A DNA stretch of 64,000 nt from Microbacterium testaceum StLB037 (lineage in GTDB: Bacteria; Actinomycetota; Actinomycetes; Actinomycetales; Microbacteriaceae). The DNA lies in the NCBI RefSeq assembly GCF_000202635.1, contig NC_015125.1, forward strand, positions 1,736,001 to 1,800,000, in the 5' to 3' direction. Both the position numbers and the translations under genes were made by a program. The first letter of the stretch is position 1; the number at the start of each line of letters is the position of its first letter. Below the pieces are notes generated by a model. It saw only the letters and a program-made list of their open reading frames with translations. It ran no database searches and was not told where the DNA came from. Positions 1-10,721 of this stretch are shown piece after piece.

Positions 1-23
1 CGTCCGGGTGTTTTGGACACTCA
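1..23. repeat. Half copy of dispersed inverted repeat A, cut by window edge
   Basis: The right arm of a repeat family that occurs three more times in the window (477-533, 6622-6679, 49278-49334). The arm reads CGTCCGGGTGTTTTGGACAC followed by TCA. Its partner arm would lie upstream of the window. It sits 3' of the minus-strand gene at 87-434, where a hairpin could end that transcript. Confidence 0.75.
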
Positions 24-86
24 CCGGCCCGAATGCGAGGGATGCGGCGCGCCGCGCGCCCGTGCCAGGCCGAGGTGCGTGAGCAC

Positions 87-434
87 TCAGGCCTGCGGTC
101 GCAGCACCCCTTCGTCCACGGGAAACGTCACGTCGTAGAACACCTGCGGCGCTCCCACCGCGCCCCAATCGTCTTTCTTGACCCGGATGCCAGAGGTCGA
201 GACCTCGGCGATGCGCACCCGCAGCCACGACCCGTCGTCGAGGCGCAGCTCGTACATGTCGGCGAGGTAGCCGATCCCGCGCTCGTCCAGCGTCTCTTCG
301 GCGGTGAGCCAGTCAACCGCTTCCGTCGCGCGCCGACCGAGCAGATCGATGACGACGAAGCCGTCGCCGAGAGGCTCCATCCACCCGAGCACCTCGCCGT
401 CGGGGCGTCGGTGCGTGATCCAGTCGCTGCGCAT
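87..434 (-). CDS. Conserved hypothetical protein, 115 aa
   Basis: I do not recognise a named family. The protein is small, soluble and acidic, with no signal peptide or membrane segment. It begins MRSDWITHRRPDGEVLGW and reads like a compact beta-rich domain with conserved Trp, Gly and Asp positions (DDGSWLRVRIAEVS). The ATG at 434 is chosen because upstream in-frame codons run through the inverted repeat at 477-533 and give low-complexity Arg/Pro sequence. Coding bias supports expression, but no function can be assigned. It stands alone, divergent from the carboxylase operon. Confidence 0.6.
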   Translation of the reverse strand: MRSDWITHRRPDGEVLGWMEPLGDGFVVIDLLGRRATEAVDWLTAEETLDERGIGYLADMYELRLDDGSWLRVRIAEVSTSGIRVKKDDWGAVGAPQVFYDVTFPVDEGVLRPQA

Positions 435-476
435 GGCGTCGAGCCTATGCGCCGGGGTGGGGCGCGCGGGGTGCGC

Positions 477-533
477 TGAGTGTCCAAAACACCCGGACGT
501 TTTTCTGAGGCGTCCGGGTGTTCTGGACACCCA
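477..533. repeat. Dispersed inverted repeat A, complete copy
   Basis: Two arms of 23 bases, with core GTCCAAAACACCCGGACG on the left and its near-exact complement on the right (one arm carries TTCTGG instead of TTTTGG), separated by 11 bases. It can fold into a hairpin of about 20 pairs. It lies between the divergent gene at 87-434 and the operon starting at 663. Confidence 0.85.
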
Positions 534-607
534 ACGTGGTGAGACGCGGGCAAGGGGGCGGGCGCCGGCCCGCACCACTCAAGACCACCGGCCCGTAGAC
601 AACTCGA

Positions 608-645
608 TTACCGAGCCGTAACCTAACTGCATTACCGGTCAGTAA
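608..645. promoter_or_regulatory. Paired TTAC-N6-GTAA operators before the carboxylase operon
   Basis: Two 14-base sites, TTACCGAGCCGTAA at 608-621 and TTACCGGTCAGTAA at 632-645, share the palindromic form TTAC-N6-GTAA and are spaced 24 bases apart (start to start), so they face the same side of the helix within about a quarter turn. They end 17 bases before the ATG of mccB and just before its ribosome site (CGAGGAG, 651-657). The operon's own TetR-type repressor (5552-6145) is the natural ligand; this is inferred from position, not shown. Confidence 0.7.
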
Positions 646-662
646 CTCAACGAGGAGTTGTC

Positions 663-2219
663 ATGGGCTCAGACCGCTCGTACCGCGAGCTCGTCGACGA
701 ACTGCGCGAGCGCCGGGCCGTCGCGGCTGAAGGAGGACCCGCCCCAGCCCGCCAGCGCCACACCGCCCGCGGCAAGATGCTCGCCCGCGACCGCATCGAC
801 GCGCTCCTCGACGTCGGCAGCCCCTTCCTCGAGGTCGCGCCGCTTGCCGCGTACGAGATGTACGGCGGCGACTGTCCCGCCGGTGGCGTCGTCGCCGGGA
901 TCGGGCTCGTGCACGGGCGACACGTGATGGTCGTCGCGAACGACGCGACCGTCAAGGGCGGCAGCTACTTCCCGATCACGGTGAAGAAGCACCTGCGGGC
1001 GCAGGAGATCGCCGCCGAGAATCGCTTGCCCTGCGTGTACCTCGTCGACTCCGGCGGAGCATTCCTCCCGATGCAGGACGAGGTCTTCCCCGACCGAGAC
1101 CACTTCGGTCGCATCTTCTACAACCAGGCACGGATGTCGCGCGATGGCATCCCGCAGATCGCGGCCGTGCTCGGCTCCTCCACGGCGGGAGGCGCGTACG
1201 TCCCGGCGATGAGCGACGAGACCGTGATCGTGCGGAACCAGGGCACGATCTTCCTCGGCGGACCGCCGCTCGTGAAGGCCGCGACCGGTGAGGTCGTCAC
1301 CGCCGAAGACCTCGGCGGTGGCGTCGTGCACACCCGTGTCTCGGGCGTGGCCGATCACCTCGCCGAGAACGACGAGCACGCGCTGCGGATCGTCCGCGAC
1401 ATCGTCGACACCCTCCCTCCCCCCGAACAGCGGATGCCGGCCCCCGCCGCCGACCCCGCGCGGGATCCGCGAGAGCTCGAGGACGTCGTGCCCGTCGAGC
1501 TCACCACCCCCTACGACGCGCGCGAGATCGTCGCGCGGATCGTCGACGCCGGCAGCATCCACGAGTTCAAGCGGGAGTACGGCGAGACGCTCGTCACCGC
1601 CTTCGCCCGCATCGAGGGGCACCGCGTCGGCATCGTCGCGAACAACGGCGTCCTCTTCGGCGAGTCGGCGCTCAAGGGCGCGCACTTCATCGAGCTCTGC
1701 GACCAGCGCGGTATCCCGCTCGTCTTCCTGCAGAACATCGCCGGCTTCATGGTCGGCCGCGAGTACGAGTCGGGAGGCATCGCCAAGCACGGCGCCAAGA
1801 TGGTCAACGCCGTCGCGTGCGCGTCGGTGCCGAAGCTCACGGTCGTCGTCGGCGGCTCCTTCGGCGCCGGCACGTACTCGATGTGCGGACGCGCGTACTC
1901 GCCGCGGTTCCTCTGGCTCTGGCCCGGCGCGCGCGTCTCGGTCATGGGCGGGCCGCAGGCGGCATCCGTCCTCTCCACCGTCCGTCGCGACCAGATCGAG
2001 GCCGGCGGCGGCGAGTGGTCGGCCGACGAGCAGGCCGCCTTCGAGGCTCCCGTCCGCGAGCAGTACGAGCGGCAGGGGAGCCCGTACTACTCGACCGCGC
2101 GGCTCTGGGACGACGGGATCATCGAACCGAGCCAGACCCGCGACGTCCTCGCCCTCGCTCTCGACGTCGTCTCCCGTTCGCCCCTCGACGCGCCGGGCTA
2201 CGGCGTCTTCCGGATGTGA
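663..2219 (+). CDS. mccB: Methylcrotonyl-CoA carboxylase beta subunit (carboxyltransferase)
   Basis: This is the carboxyltransferase half of a biotin-dependent acyl-CoA carboxylase of 518 residues, the usual length. It transfers CO2 from carboxybiotin to an acyl-CoA, most likely 3-methylcrotonyl-CoA in leucine breakdown. The stretch around residues 120-230 ([59 protein letters not shown]) is characteristic of MccB rather than of propionyl-CoA carboxylase beta. Both crotonase-like halves are complete. The ATG at 663 follows a good ribosome site (CGAGGAG). It is the first gene of a tightly packed operon and lies 5 bases before mccA. A related acyl-CoA specificity cannot be excluded from sequence. 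Confidence 0.9.
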   Translation: MGSDRSYRELVDELRERRAVAAEGGPAPARQRHTARGKMLARDRIDALLDVGSPFLEVAPLAAYEMYGGDCPAGGVVAGIGLVHGRHVMVVANDATVKGGSYFPITVKKHLRAQEIAAENRLPCVYLVDSGGAFLPMQDEVFPDRDHFGRIFYNQARMSRDGIPQIAAVLGSSTAGGAYVPAMSDETVIVRNQGTIFLGGPPLVKAATGEVVTAEDLGGGVVHTRVSGVADHLAENDEHALRIVRDIVDTLPPPEQRMPAPAADPARDPRELEDVVPVELTTPYDAREIVARIVDAGSIHEFKREYGETLVTAFARIEGHRVGIVANNGVLFGESALKGAHFIELCDQRGIPLVFLQNIAGFMVGREYESGGIAKHGAKMVNAVACASVPKLTVVVGGSFGAGTYSMCGRAYSPRFLWLWPGARVSVMGGPQAASVLSTVRRDQIEAGGGEWSADEQAAFEAPVREQYERQGSPYYSTARLWDDGIIEPSQTRDVLALALDVVSRSPLDAPGYGVFRM

Positions 2220-2224
2220 CCCGC

Positions 2225-4275
<2,051 letters not shown>

Positions 4276-4279
<4 letters not shown>

Positions 4280-4770
4280 GTGGCATCCGGATCATCCAGC
4301 GAGGGCTCTACTTCGACGAGCTCGAGGAGGGGGCGACCTACGTCCACAGCCCCGGCCGCACCGTGACCGAGGCCGACAACGTCTTGTTCACCACGCTCAC
4401 GATGAACACGCAGTCCCTCCACCTGGATGCCGCGTGGTCGGCGTCGACCGAGTTCGGCGAGCGTCTGGTGAACAGCATGTTCACGCTCTCGACGTTGGTC
4501 GGCCTCTCGGTCGCGCAGCTCACCCAGGGCACGATCGTCGCGAACCTCGGCTTCAGCGACGTGCGCTTCCCCGCGCCGGTGCGGGTCGGCGACACCCTCT
4601 TCGCCGAGACGCTGGTCGCGGGCAAGCGCCTGTCGGCGTCGCGACCGGGCCAGGGCATCGTGGAGTTCGCCCACACGATGCGCAACCAGAATGGGGTGGT
4701 GGTCGCCGAAGCGCGCCGCTCGACGCTCATGCTCACCACCCCCGACCCGCTCCCGGAGGAGGCGCCCTGA
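4276..4770 (+). CDS. MaoC-family (R)-specific enoyl-CoA hydratase-like protein
   Basis: A single-domain MaoC hot-dog protein of 164 residues. These proteins hydrate or dehydrate acyl-CoA thioesters. The region [18 protein letters not shown] with a later [10 protein letters not shown] and QNGVVVAEA is typical of the MaoC-like hydratases that accompany CitE-like lyases. The GTG start overlaps the mccA stop (GTGA) and the stop overlaps the next ATG by one base. In Mycobacterium tuberculosis a homologous order (accD1, accA1, fadE19, maoC, citE; Rv2502c-Rv2498c) exists, which suggests that this enzyme hydrates methylglutaconyl-CoA; that substrate is inferred. Confidence 0.82.
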
Positions 4771-5555
4771 TGCACGGTCCCGCCCTGCTGTTCTGCCCCG
4801 CCGATCGTCCCGACCGGTACGCCAAGGCGGCCGCGGCGGCCGACACCGTGATCCTCGACCTCGAGGACGCGGTGGCCCCCGCCGACAAGGCCCGCGCGCG
4901 CGAGGCGCTCGCCGCGAGCACTCTCGACCCGGAGCGGGTGATCGTGCGGCTCAACGCCGCGGGGACGCCCGAGCACACCCTCGACCTCGCGGCCGTCCGG
5001 TCGAGCGGCTACACGACGGTGATGCTCGCGAAGGCCGAGTCCGCCGCCGACGTCGCTGCGACCCCGGGCCTGCGCGTGCTCGCGCTGTGCGAGACGGCGC
5101 GCGGGGTGATGAACGCCCCCGAGATCGCCGCGCACCCCGCCACGGCCGGGCTGATGTGGGGAGCGGAGGACCTCATCGCGAGCATGAACGGACGCTCGAG
5201 CCGCTTCGCCGACGGCCGATACCGCGTCGTCGCCCGCACCGCGCGCGCGACCGTGCTGCTGGCCGCTCGCGCGCACGGCAAGGACGCGATCGACGCGGTC
5301 CACCTCGACATCGCCGACCTCGACGGCCTCCGGACGGAGTGCGAGGATGCCGCCGCCTCCGGCTTCACCGCCACGGCGTGCATCCACCCGACGCAGGTCG
5401 CGACGATCCGCGCGGCCTACGCGAGCAGCGACGCCGAGCGCGAGTGGGCGCGCGCGGTCCTCGCCGAGGCGCAGGAGCAGCCCGGGGTCTTCCGCTTCCG
5501 CGGGCGCATGATCGACGAGCCCGTGCTGCGTCAGGCGCGCGAGATCCTGCGGTGA
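4770..5555 (+). CDS. CitE-like acyl-CoA lyase (HpcH/HpaI aldolase family)
   Basis: A 261-residue TIM-barrel lyase of the CitE/CLYBL group, shorter than citrate lyase beta chains that work with an ACP. Visible signatures are the metal-site strand DTVILDLEDAVAPADK near residues 23-38, VRLNAAGTPE, the acidic LMWGAEDL near 128-135 and the C-terminal ACIHPTQV. The mycobacterial homologue in the same context (Rv2498c) has been described as a beta-hydroxyacyl-CoA lyase able to cleave HMG-CoA-type substrates, so this gene may take the place of HMG-CoA lyase at the end of leucine breakdown. That role is inferred. The stop and the next GTG overlap by 4 bases. Confidence 0.85.
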   Translation: MHGPALLFCPADRPDRYAKAAAAADTVILDLEDAVAPADKARAREALAASTLDPERVIVRLNAAGTPEHTLDLAAVRSSGYTTVMLAKAESAADVAATPGLRVLALCETARGVMNAPEIAAHPATAGLMWGAEDLIASMNGRSSRFADGRYRVVARTARATVLLAARAHGKDAIDAVHLDIADLDGLRTECEDAAASGFTATACIHPTQVATIRAAYASSDAEREWARAVLAEAQEQPGVFRFRGRMIDEPVLRQAREILR

Positions 5556-6145
5556 CGGCGACCTGGAGAGCGACGCAGAAGGCCAACCGTCGCGCGTCCC
5601 TGATGCGGTCGGCGGCGGCGCTGTTCGCCGAGCGCGGCTTCGCGGCGGTGTCGACGGTGGAGCTCGGCGAGGCCGTGGGCATGAGCGGCCCGGCGCTGTA
5701 CAACTACTTCCCGAGCAAAGAGGCCCTGCTGGCCGAGCTGCTCGTCGACGCCAGCGAGCGCCTGCTCGAGGGAGGACGGGCCCTGGTCGCCGAGGCCGGG
5801 ACCCCCGACGAGGTGCTGTCGCGGCTCGTGCGATTCCACCTCGACTTCGCGACCGCCGACCCCGACACGATCCGCATCCAGGATCGCGAGCTCGCGCAGC
5901 TCCCGGCCGACGCCAACCACCGCGTGCGCAGCCTGCAGCGTCAGTACGTGCAGGAGTGGGATGCCGTCCTGGCATCCGTCCGTCCCGAACTCGATGCCGC
6001 CGAGCGCCAGACCCGCCTCCTCGGCACCTTCGGCCTGCTCAACTCGACCCCGCACAGCGCCGGTTCCTCCGGCGACCGCGCGGCCGAGATCCTCGCCGCG
6101 ATGGCGCTGCGCGCGTTGGTGGGTCGGCCGGCCGAACCTCTGTGA
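5552..6145 (+). CDS. TetR-family repressor of the carboxylase operon
   Basis: A 197-residue TetR protein. Its N-terminal DNA-binding domain (about 14-62) includes RRASLMRSAAALFAERGF and the recognition helix region GMSGPALYNYFPSKEALL; the rest is the ligand-binding helical domain. It starts with GTG, overlaps the CitE-like stop by 4 bases and ends the operon. Genes of this type usually repress their own operon and release DNA on binding an acyl-CoA intermediate. The two TTAC-N6-GTAA sites at 608-645 are the likely target. Confidence 0.88.
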   Translation: MTATWRATQKANRRASLMRSAAALFAERGFAAVSTVELGEAVGMSGPALYNYFPSKEALLAELLVDASERLLEGGRALVAEAGTPDEVLSRLVRFHLDFATADPDTIRIQDRELAQLPADANHRVRSLQRQYVQEWDAVLASVRPELDAAERQTRLLGTFGLLNSTPHSAGSSGDRAAEILAAMALRALVGRPAEPL

Positions 6146-6157
6146 CGGTACGGGCCG

Positions 6158-6565
6158 TCACGCCGGCAGGAAGAACTCCCGCGCGAGCGGGGCGATCTCG
6201 ATTCCGGATGCCGTCGCGGCGGTGACCCAGCGAAGTTCCACGATCTCGGCATCCAGGACCGGCTGCTGGTCGCCGATGTCGACACGGAAGACGTCCGCGA
6301 CCACCTCGAAGCCGGGCTCGTTGGCCGCCGCGGCGGCGAACTCTCCGAGCGGCTCGAGGGCGGCGGGATCGACGTCGAGGCGGATCTCCTCGGCGAGCTC
6401 GCGGGCGAGGGTCTCGGCCGGCGTCTCCCCGGCCTCCGGCTTGCCGCCGGGCTGCATGAACGCGGTGGTCCCGGCCTTGCGCACGAGCAGCAGGCGCCCG
6501 TCGGCGTCGGTGATGACCGCCGCCGAGACGCGGATTCGGCGTGGGGTCGTGGCATCCGTCTTCAC
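6158..6565 (-). CDS. Nudix hydrolase
   Basis: A 135-residue single-domain Nudix pyrophosphohydrolase. The Nudix box lies near residues 41-63 (GGKPEAGETPAETL followed by ARELAEEIRL) and keeps the catalytic Glu residues of G-x5-E-x7-RE-x2-EE; the usual final Gly is Arg. The N-terminus RIRVSAAVITDADGRLLLVRK is typical of nucleotide-cleaning members. The substrate cannot be named. Its GTG start at 6565 is preceded by no clear ribosome site. It converges on the carboxylase operon with a 12-base gap. Confidence 0.85.
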   Translation of the reverse strand: MKTDATTPRRIRVSAAVITDADGRLLLVRKAGTTAFMQPGGKPEAGETPAETLARELAEEIRLDVDPAALEPLGEFAAAAANEPGFEVVADVFRVDIGDQQPVLDAEIVELRWVTAATASGIEIAPLAREFFLPA

Positions 6566-6621
6566 CCCCGCACGCTAACACCCGCGCCGGTCACGGCACA
6601 TGACCCCGGCCTGCGGAGCTT

Positions 6622-6679
6622 TGAGGGTCCAAGACACCCGGACGAGTGCCCCCATCCATCCGGGTGTCCTGGACACTCA
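6622..6679. repeat. Dispersed inverted repeat A, complete copy
   Basis: Left arm TGAGGGTCCAAGACACCCGG and a right arm ending GTGTCCTGGACACTCA, separated by a short spacer. Sequence departs from the other copies at several positions but the arms stay largely complementary. It lies just 3' of the minus-strand ABC permease (stop at 6695), where it could act as a terminator. Confidence 0.8.
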
Positions 6680-6694
6680 ACGCTGTCGGCCGCG

Positions 6695-8038
6695 TCACAT
6701 CGCGCCGCGACGGATTCCCGTCACGATCGGGCGCGTCGACGCCAGGGCCGCGGCCACCAGCGCGAAGCCCGCCACGAACGTCAGCGCGATCGTCGCGACC
6801 GAGAGCGGGGCGACGAGGAGGCTGATCCCGACGATCGGGAACGACAGCACCCCGCCCAGCGCGGCGCCGCCGATCGCGGCCCAGCGCAGGGGGACCATGA
6901 CCGTGAGGCGACGGGCGCGGCGGAGTTCGGCATCCGGGATGCCGAGACGATCGAGGCCCACGATGAGGTCGCGCTCCTCGAGCACCGACGCCGCCTGCGT
7001 CACCCCGACCGCGCACGCGAGGAGCACGAAGGCGATCCCGAGGGTGAGGAGCACGCCCGTGCGGATGTCGGCCATGAGCGTCCCCTCGGCGCCCGAGGCA
7101 CCCTCCGCGACGTCGGTGATCGCGAGACCGCAGCCGGCGACGACCGCGATGAACGACACGATGGCCATGCCCGAGACGCGGCGCCACGAGGGCCCGGCGT
7201 GGGCGGCGAGCTCCCGGCCGGCGACGAGCTGGGCCGCCCCCTTGGCGTGACGGGCCATCGCCCGTCCCCGCGCGGCGACGATCGGCGCGCCGACGAGGTT
7301 CAGGAGGGCCATTCCGCCCGCGAACACGCCGAGCAAGACGGCAACGGCGATCGCCGGGCCGAGGAGCTCGCCCACCACCGCGAAGTTCGCCACCAGAAGC
7401 GCCACCCCCGCCAGAGCGACGAGCCCGACGATCAGCGCCGCGCGCCGCGAGGGCGGAGCGGCGCTCCGCGTCCGCACGCCGAGCGGGGTCACGGTGACCC
7501 TCCGCAGACTCGCCGCCGCGCTGACCGCGGCGATCACGACCACGCCGACGAGCACACCGGCTCCCAGCAGCGGGTCGATCGCGACGGATGCCATCCCGAC
7601 CGGACCGCCGAAGAACGGCAGCAGCCCGACGAGGGGCAGGAGCACGACGTACAGAACCACGCCCACGACAGCGCCCGCGGCGGCGACCAGCGTCGCCTCG
7701 AGGACGGTGAGCGTCCAGATCTCGCGTCCGCTCGCGCCCAGCAGGCGCAGGGTCGCGAGGCGGTCGTTGCGGCGGCGGCTCGACAGCCGGGCGGCCGCGG
7801 CCCCCAGCGTCACGAGCGGAACCGCGAGCAGCAGCAGGGCGAGCGAGGCCAGGATGCCGTAGAAGCCGTCGCCCGCGTCCTGAGCGCGGGGATCCACGAG
7901 GAACATGCGTGCGCCGCCCGCGACGACGAGGAGCAGAGCCGTGGTCACGGCGAAGGCGACGGCGGGGAGGACGATCGCCGCGCGGCCCTGACGGCTGGGC
8001 CGCGACAGCAGGCGCGCGAGGGGGAGGACGGTGCTCAT
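6695..8038 (-). CDS. FtsX/MacB-like ABC transporter permease
   Basis: A 447-residue membrane protein with two repeats of an FtsX-type permease. It has an N-terminal membrane anchor (VVLPAVAFAVTTALLLVVAG is in the first segment), three more hydrophobic segments, then a second set of about four. The short loop RNDRLATLRLLGASGREIW is the conserved coupling region seen in MacB/LolE-type permeases. It overlaps the ATPase gene by 4 bases (ATGA), so the two form one transporter. Such exporters often handle antimicrobial peptides or lipoproteins; the cargo is unknown. The ATG at 8038 is fixed by the overlap. Confidence 0.87.
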   Translation of the reverse strand: MSTVLPLARLLSRPSRQGRAAIVLPAVAFAVTTALLLVVAGGARMFLVDPRAQDAGDGFYGILASLALLLLAVPLVTLGAAAARLSSRRRNDRLATLRLLGASGREIWTLTVLEATLVAAAGAVVGVVLYVVLLPLVGLLPFFGGPVGMASVAIDPLLGAGVLVGVVVIAAVSAAASLRRVTVTPLGVRTRSAAPPSRRAALIVGLVALAGVALLVANFAVVGELLGPAIAVAVLLGVFAGGMALLNLVGAPIVAARGRAMARHAKGAAQLVAGRELAAHAGPSWRRVSGMAIVSFIAVVAGCGLAITDVAEGASGAEGTLMADIRTGVLLTLGIAFVLLACAVGVTQAASVLEERDLIVGLDRLGIPDAELRRARRLTVMVPLRWAAIGGAALGGVLSFPIVGISLLVAPLSVATIALTFVAGFALVAAALASTRPIVTGIRRGAM

Positions 8039-8751
8039 CGCGCGGCCCCCGAAGCAACGGTGGCGGTGTCGTCGATCACGCGACCGTCGCGCAGACGCAC
8101 GATGCGCGAGCACCGCCGGGCGACCTCGGCGTCGTGCGTGACCATGACGAGGGTGCGGCCTTGGCCCGTGGTGGCGTGCAGGAGCGCGCTCAGCACGTCC
8201 GCCGAAGTGGCCGAATCCAGGGCGCCGGTGGGCTCGTCGGCGAAGACGACCGGCGCCCCGGTCACCTGGGCGCGGGCGATCGCGACGCGCTGCGCCTGCC
8301 CGCCCGACAGCTGGCCGATGCGGCGGGTCTCCATGCCCGCGAGCCCCAGGGCGGCGAGCCATCCCGCGGCGTGACGCTCGGCATCCGTTCTCCTCATCCC
8401 GGTGAGCAGCAGCGGCAGGGCCGCGTTCTCGACGGCGGTGAGCTCGGGCAGCAAAAGGTGCTCCTGGAAGACGAAGCCGAGGAGCGTGCGACGGACACGT
8501 GCCCGTTCGCTCTCGCTGAGGCCGACGAGCTCGGTCGGCTCGGTGCCCGGGGGCGAGAGCACGACGGAACCGGAGTCGGGCGCGATCACGGCCGCGAGGG
8601 TGTGCAGGAGGGTCGTCTTGCCGGAGCCCGACGCGCCCATGACGGCGACGGATTCGCCGGGGCGAATGGTGAGAGAGACGTTGTCGAGAGCCGCCAGGGC
8701 GCCGTAGCGCTTGACGAGCCCGGTAGCGGTGAGGACGGGGGAGGAAGTCAT
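8035..8751 (-). CDS. ABC transporter ATP-binding protein (MacB/LolD type)
   Basis: A 238-residue ATPase with all expected motifs: Walker A GASGSGKTT near residue 39, signature LSGGQAQRVAIARA near 148, Walker B VVFADEPTGALD near 168 and the switch His in VTHD near 205. The sequence after Walker B (EPTGALD) is typical of the MacB/LolD subgroup that pairs with FtsX-like permeases, as does the neighbouring gene. It is the first gene of a two-gene unit. The ATG at 8751 follows GAGGAAG-type ribosome sequence on the minus strand. Confidence 0.92.
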   Translation of the reverse strand: MTSSPVLTATGLVKRYGALAALDNVSLTIRPGESVAVMGASGSGKTTLLHTLAAVIAPDSGSVVLSPPGTEPTELVGLSESERARVRRTLLGFVFQEHLLLPELTAVENAALPLLLTGMRRTDAERHAAGWLAALGLAGMETRRIGQLSGGQAQRVAIARAQVTGAPVVFADEPTGALDSATSADVLSALLHATTGQGRTLVMVTHDAEVARRCSRIVRLRDGRVIDDTATVASGAAR

Positions 8752-8834
8752 GGTTCCATCCCAGCCGCGTCGGCGTCCGGTGTCGTCCGCCCGCCGAGGT
8801 ATCCGCGTCCTCCCCGCGGTTGATCCCGAGCAGG

Positions 8835-9134
8835 TCAGATGAGGCGCCTGAGGGCGTCGTAGACGGCTTCCCGTCGTTCATCGATTCTGCGGTTGCTCTC
8901 GACGTCCGGAACGCTGCCGTCCATCACGACGAGGTCGTTGACAGAGTTCATGCCGCCGAAAGCCGCCAGACCGCGGGCGGCTGCCCCTCGAACCTCGCCC
9001 GGGTCGCCGGCGTGAAGGAGGTCATCGATGACGCCGTCGAAGAACGTCGCGTAGCGTTCTTGTCCAACGGTTCTCAGCACACCGGAGAATGCCGACAGAT
9101 TCGCCACCGCGGCATCCATGGGGTCCCCCGTCAT
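8835..9134 (-). CDS. Small hypothetical protein with AFGGMNSVNDL motif
   Basis: A 99-residue helical, acidic protein without signal peptide. The segment LAAFGGMNSVNDLVV resembles a conserved stretch (FGGMGSxNDL) in short DUF6966-like proteins that often occur near polymorphic-toxin loci in actinobacteria; the family assignment is from memory and tentative. It is the last of three closely spaced minus-strand small genes (9 bases after the stop of its upstream neighbour) and lies downstream of the Rhs locus. It could be an immunity-type protein, but nothing in the sequence proves that. Confidence 0.6.
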   Translation of the reverse strand: MTGDPMDAAVANLSAFSGVLRTVGQERYATFFDGVIDDLLHAGDPGEVRGAAARGLAAFGGMNSVNDLVVMDGSVPDVESNRRIDERREAVYDALRRLI

Positions 9135-9143
9135 CGACGCGCC

Positions 9144-9731
9144 TCACCGTTCCTGCAGGGGCCGGACGGCGTCCGGGATGGGGAGGTCGGGGCGGTACTG
9201 GCGGAAGTATTCGATGAGCTGCGGGTAGCCCAGCATGATCCCGGTGGCGTAGAACCGGGTCTTCGATCCGGTCTTGCCCAAGATGCCGCCGTAGTTGCTC
9301 ATGATGTGCGGGGCGAGCGCGGTGATCTCGGCGAGGGGGATTTCGCGAGGTGCGGCGATCATCGGGAAGGACCAGATGGTGTCGGGGGTCACTTCGAGGC
9401 GCAGGCGGTGCATGCCCTTGGCGAGGAGGATCAACAGGATGCCGCCGACGACAGTGGCAACGCCGGCGATCCTCATCGCGGGCGGTGATGCCGGACGGGT
9501 GAAGGCGACCAACGCGATGACGGCTCCCAGCGCGACGACGGCGATGCCGACGGTGCGGATGAGCACGCGTTGCCAGCGTCGGGTGGAGACGACGAAGAGG
9601 ACGTTGGCCTTGGTGGCCTTGTAGGTCGCGGTCGATGGGGAGCGGCGGATGCCGGCTGACACGGCGAGTGTGACGATGACCATCGCGGCGACGGCGACTC
9701 CGACACTCACGGCCGTGGTGGAGAAGTTCAT
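9144..9731 (-). CDS. Hypothetical membrane protein with PH-like C-terminal domain
   Basis: A 195-residue protein with one N-terminal hydrophobic segment (about 5-27), two more around 60-110, and a C-terminal soluble part that begins LRLEVTPDTIWSFP and continues with REIPLAEITAL. That pattern (beta strands after paired membrane segments) resembles bacterial PH-like domains attached to the membrane. No family name can be given with confidence. It lies between two other small genes of unknown role on the same strand, probably in one transcript. Confidence 0.65.
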   Translation of the reverse strand: MNFSTTAVSVGVAVAAMVIVTLAVSAGIRRSPSTATYKATKANVLFVVSTRRWQRVLIRTVGIAVVALGAVIALVAFTRPASPPAMRIAGVATVVGGILLILLAKGMHRLRLEVTPDTIWSFPMIAAPREIPLAEITALAPHIMSNYGGILGKTGSKTRFYATGIMLGYPQLIEYFRQYRPDLPIPDAVRPLQER

Positions 9732-9766
9732 GGCTCAGCCTTTCATGCACTCGATCGTGGCGTCGG

Positions 9767-10162
9767 TCAGCTCACGGGCTCATACGACTGGGCCTCGGGA
9801 AGCCCGTTCGGGAGAAGCCTGATCAGGTACACGGATACCCAACCAATCTGGAAGTCGTAGGTGCCCGGCACGAAGTCGGCGGCGATCTCGGTGTTGTTGT
9901 CGAAGGTCACGCCGTTCTGCAGGGCGATGTCGCCGCAGTCGCTCGTGTCCAGGAGCACGCTGGGCAGGGTGGTCGACCCCTTGAATGTGCCTGACAATTC
10001 ATGAGGCTCTGCCGATGTCACGTCGCACTGCCATGTCGTGAGCACGTTCCGCTCTAGCGAGGGGGCGACAAACAGGAAGAAGACGACGACTCCCACCATG
10101 AGGAGGAAGATCGATCCGAACACCTTGAGCCTGAGCGAGAACTTGCGCCGGGGAGTCGCCAT
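9767..10162 (-). CDS. Hypothetical single-pass membrane protein
   Basis: A 131-residue protein with a positively charged start (MATPRRKFSLRLK), one membrane segment (VFGSIFLLMVGVVVFFLFV) and an extracellular domain of about 90 residues with two Cys residues that could form a disulfide. The ATG at 10162 is preferred because AGGAAGG lies 11 bases upstream; a GTG four codons earlier overlaps that site. The ATG also overlaps a stop codon of an upstream reading frame (TGATG), as in coupled genes. Function unknown. Confidence 0.65.
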   Translation of the reverse strand: MATPRRKFSLRLKVFGSIFLLMVGVVVFFLFVAPSLERNVLTTWQCDVTSAEPHELSGTFKGSTTLPSVLLDTSDCGDIALQNGVTFDNNTEIAADFVPGTYDFQIGWVSVYLIRLLPNGLPEAQSYEPVS

Positions 10163-10296
10163 CACGGTGCCCACCTTCCTACGACGGGTCCGTCCCCGCC
10201 GTTCGCGAAGCCCTGGAGCAGACCACTGACGATGTCCGTCGACCTCACGTCGCCGGGCTTGAGCGGGTCCGTGCCTTCATCCTTATTCGCACTCCG
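10162..10296 (-). pseudogene. Possible remnant of a lost upstream gene
   Basis: An open stretch of about 44 codons without a plausible start ends in TGA that overlaps the ATG of the next gene. It reads with good actinobacterial codon bias and ends DIVSGLLQGFANGGDGPV followed by VGRWAP. This looks like the tail of a gene whose front was lost when the toxin-tip DNA upstream was inserted. It is short, so chance cannot be excluded. Confidence 0.3.
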
Positions 10297-10421
10297 CTAT
10301 TCGGCAGAGAAGCTTGTTCGTCCCCGAGCGGGCCGATCTCACCACTTGCATCGGGTATGAGATAACGCGCCGCGCGGAGAAGTCAAGTGCCTCTGCCATG
10401 ATTACCCTTGTCTGGCATTCA

Positions 10422-10721
10422 TCAAGGGTTGGTGATGGGTTTCCCGTATGGGTAGTCGACCCACGTGCCGGGCTGGCCGTAGCCGACCATGCTTCTCGCT
10501 CCCTCAACGGTGGCGTGGTAATCGGCGGGATACCGTGAACCCTGCAGAACCCTTCCGATATTCACGTTCTCGATCACTGTACCGTCGGCGTACATCACGT
10601 CGTACTGCATGGCGTACTTTCCGAAGATCAATGACCGACGTGCGCGAGGAAGCTGAGTGACGCGGACCCGCGTCGGCATCTCCTCCAGTCGTCCTGCGTT
10701 CTTTCCCCGGTTCTCGTTCAT
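10422..10721 (-). CDS. Candidate immunity protein of the displaced Rhs tip
   Basis: A 99-residue soluble protein of unknown family. Its ATG overlaps the stop of the displaced Rhs toxin tip (ATGA at 10718-10721), exactly where cognate immunity genes sit in Rhs loci. Its C-terminus, WVDYPYGKPITNP, resembles the C-terminus WVGFPFAAPMDD of the protein at 12358-12618, which follows the intact Rhs gene, so the two may be distant members of one immunity family. Base composition is lower in GC than in the flanking housekeeping genes. The function is inferred from position only. Confidence 0.6.
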   Translation of the reverse strand: MNENRGKNAGRLEEMPTRVRVTQLPRARRSLIFGKYAMQYDVMYADGTVIENVNIGRVLQGSRYPADYHATVEGARSMVGYGQPGTWVDYPYGKPITNP

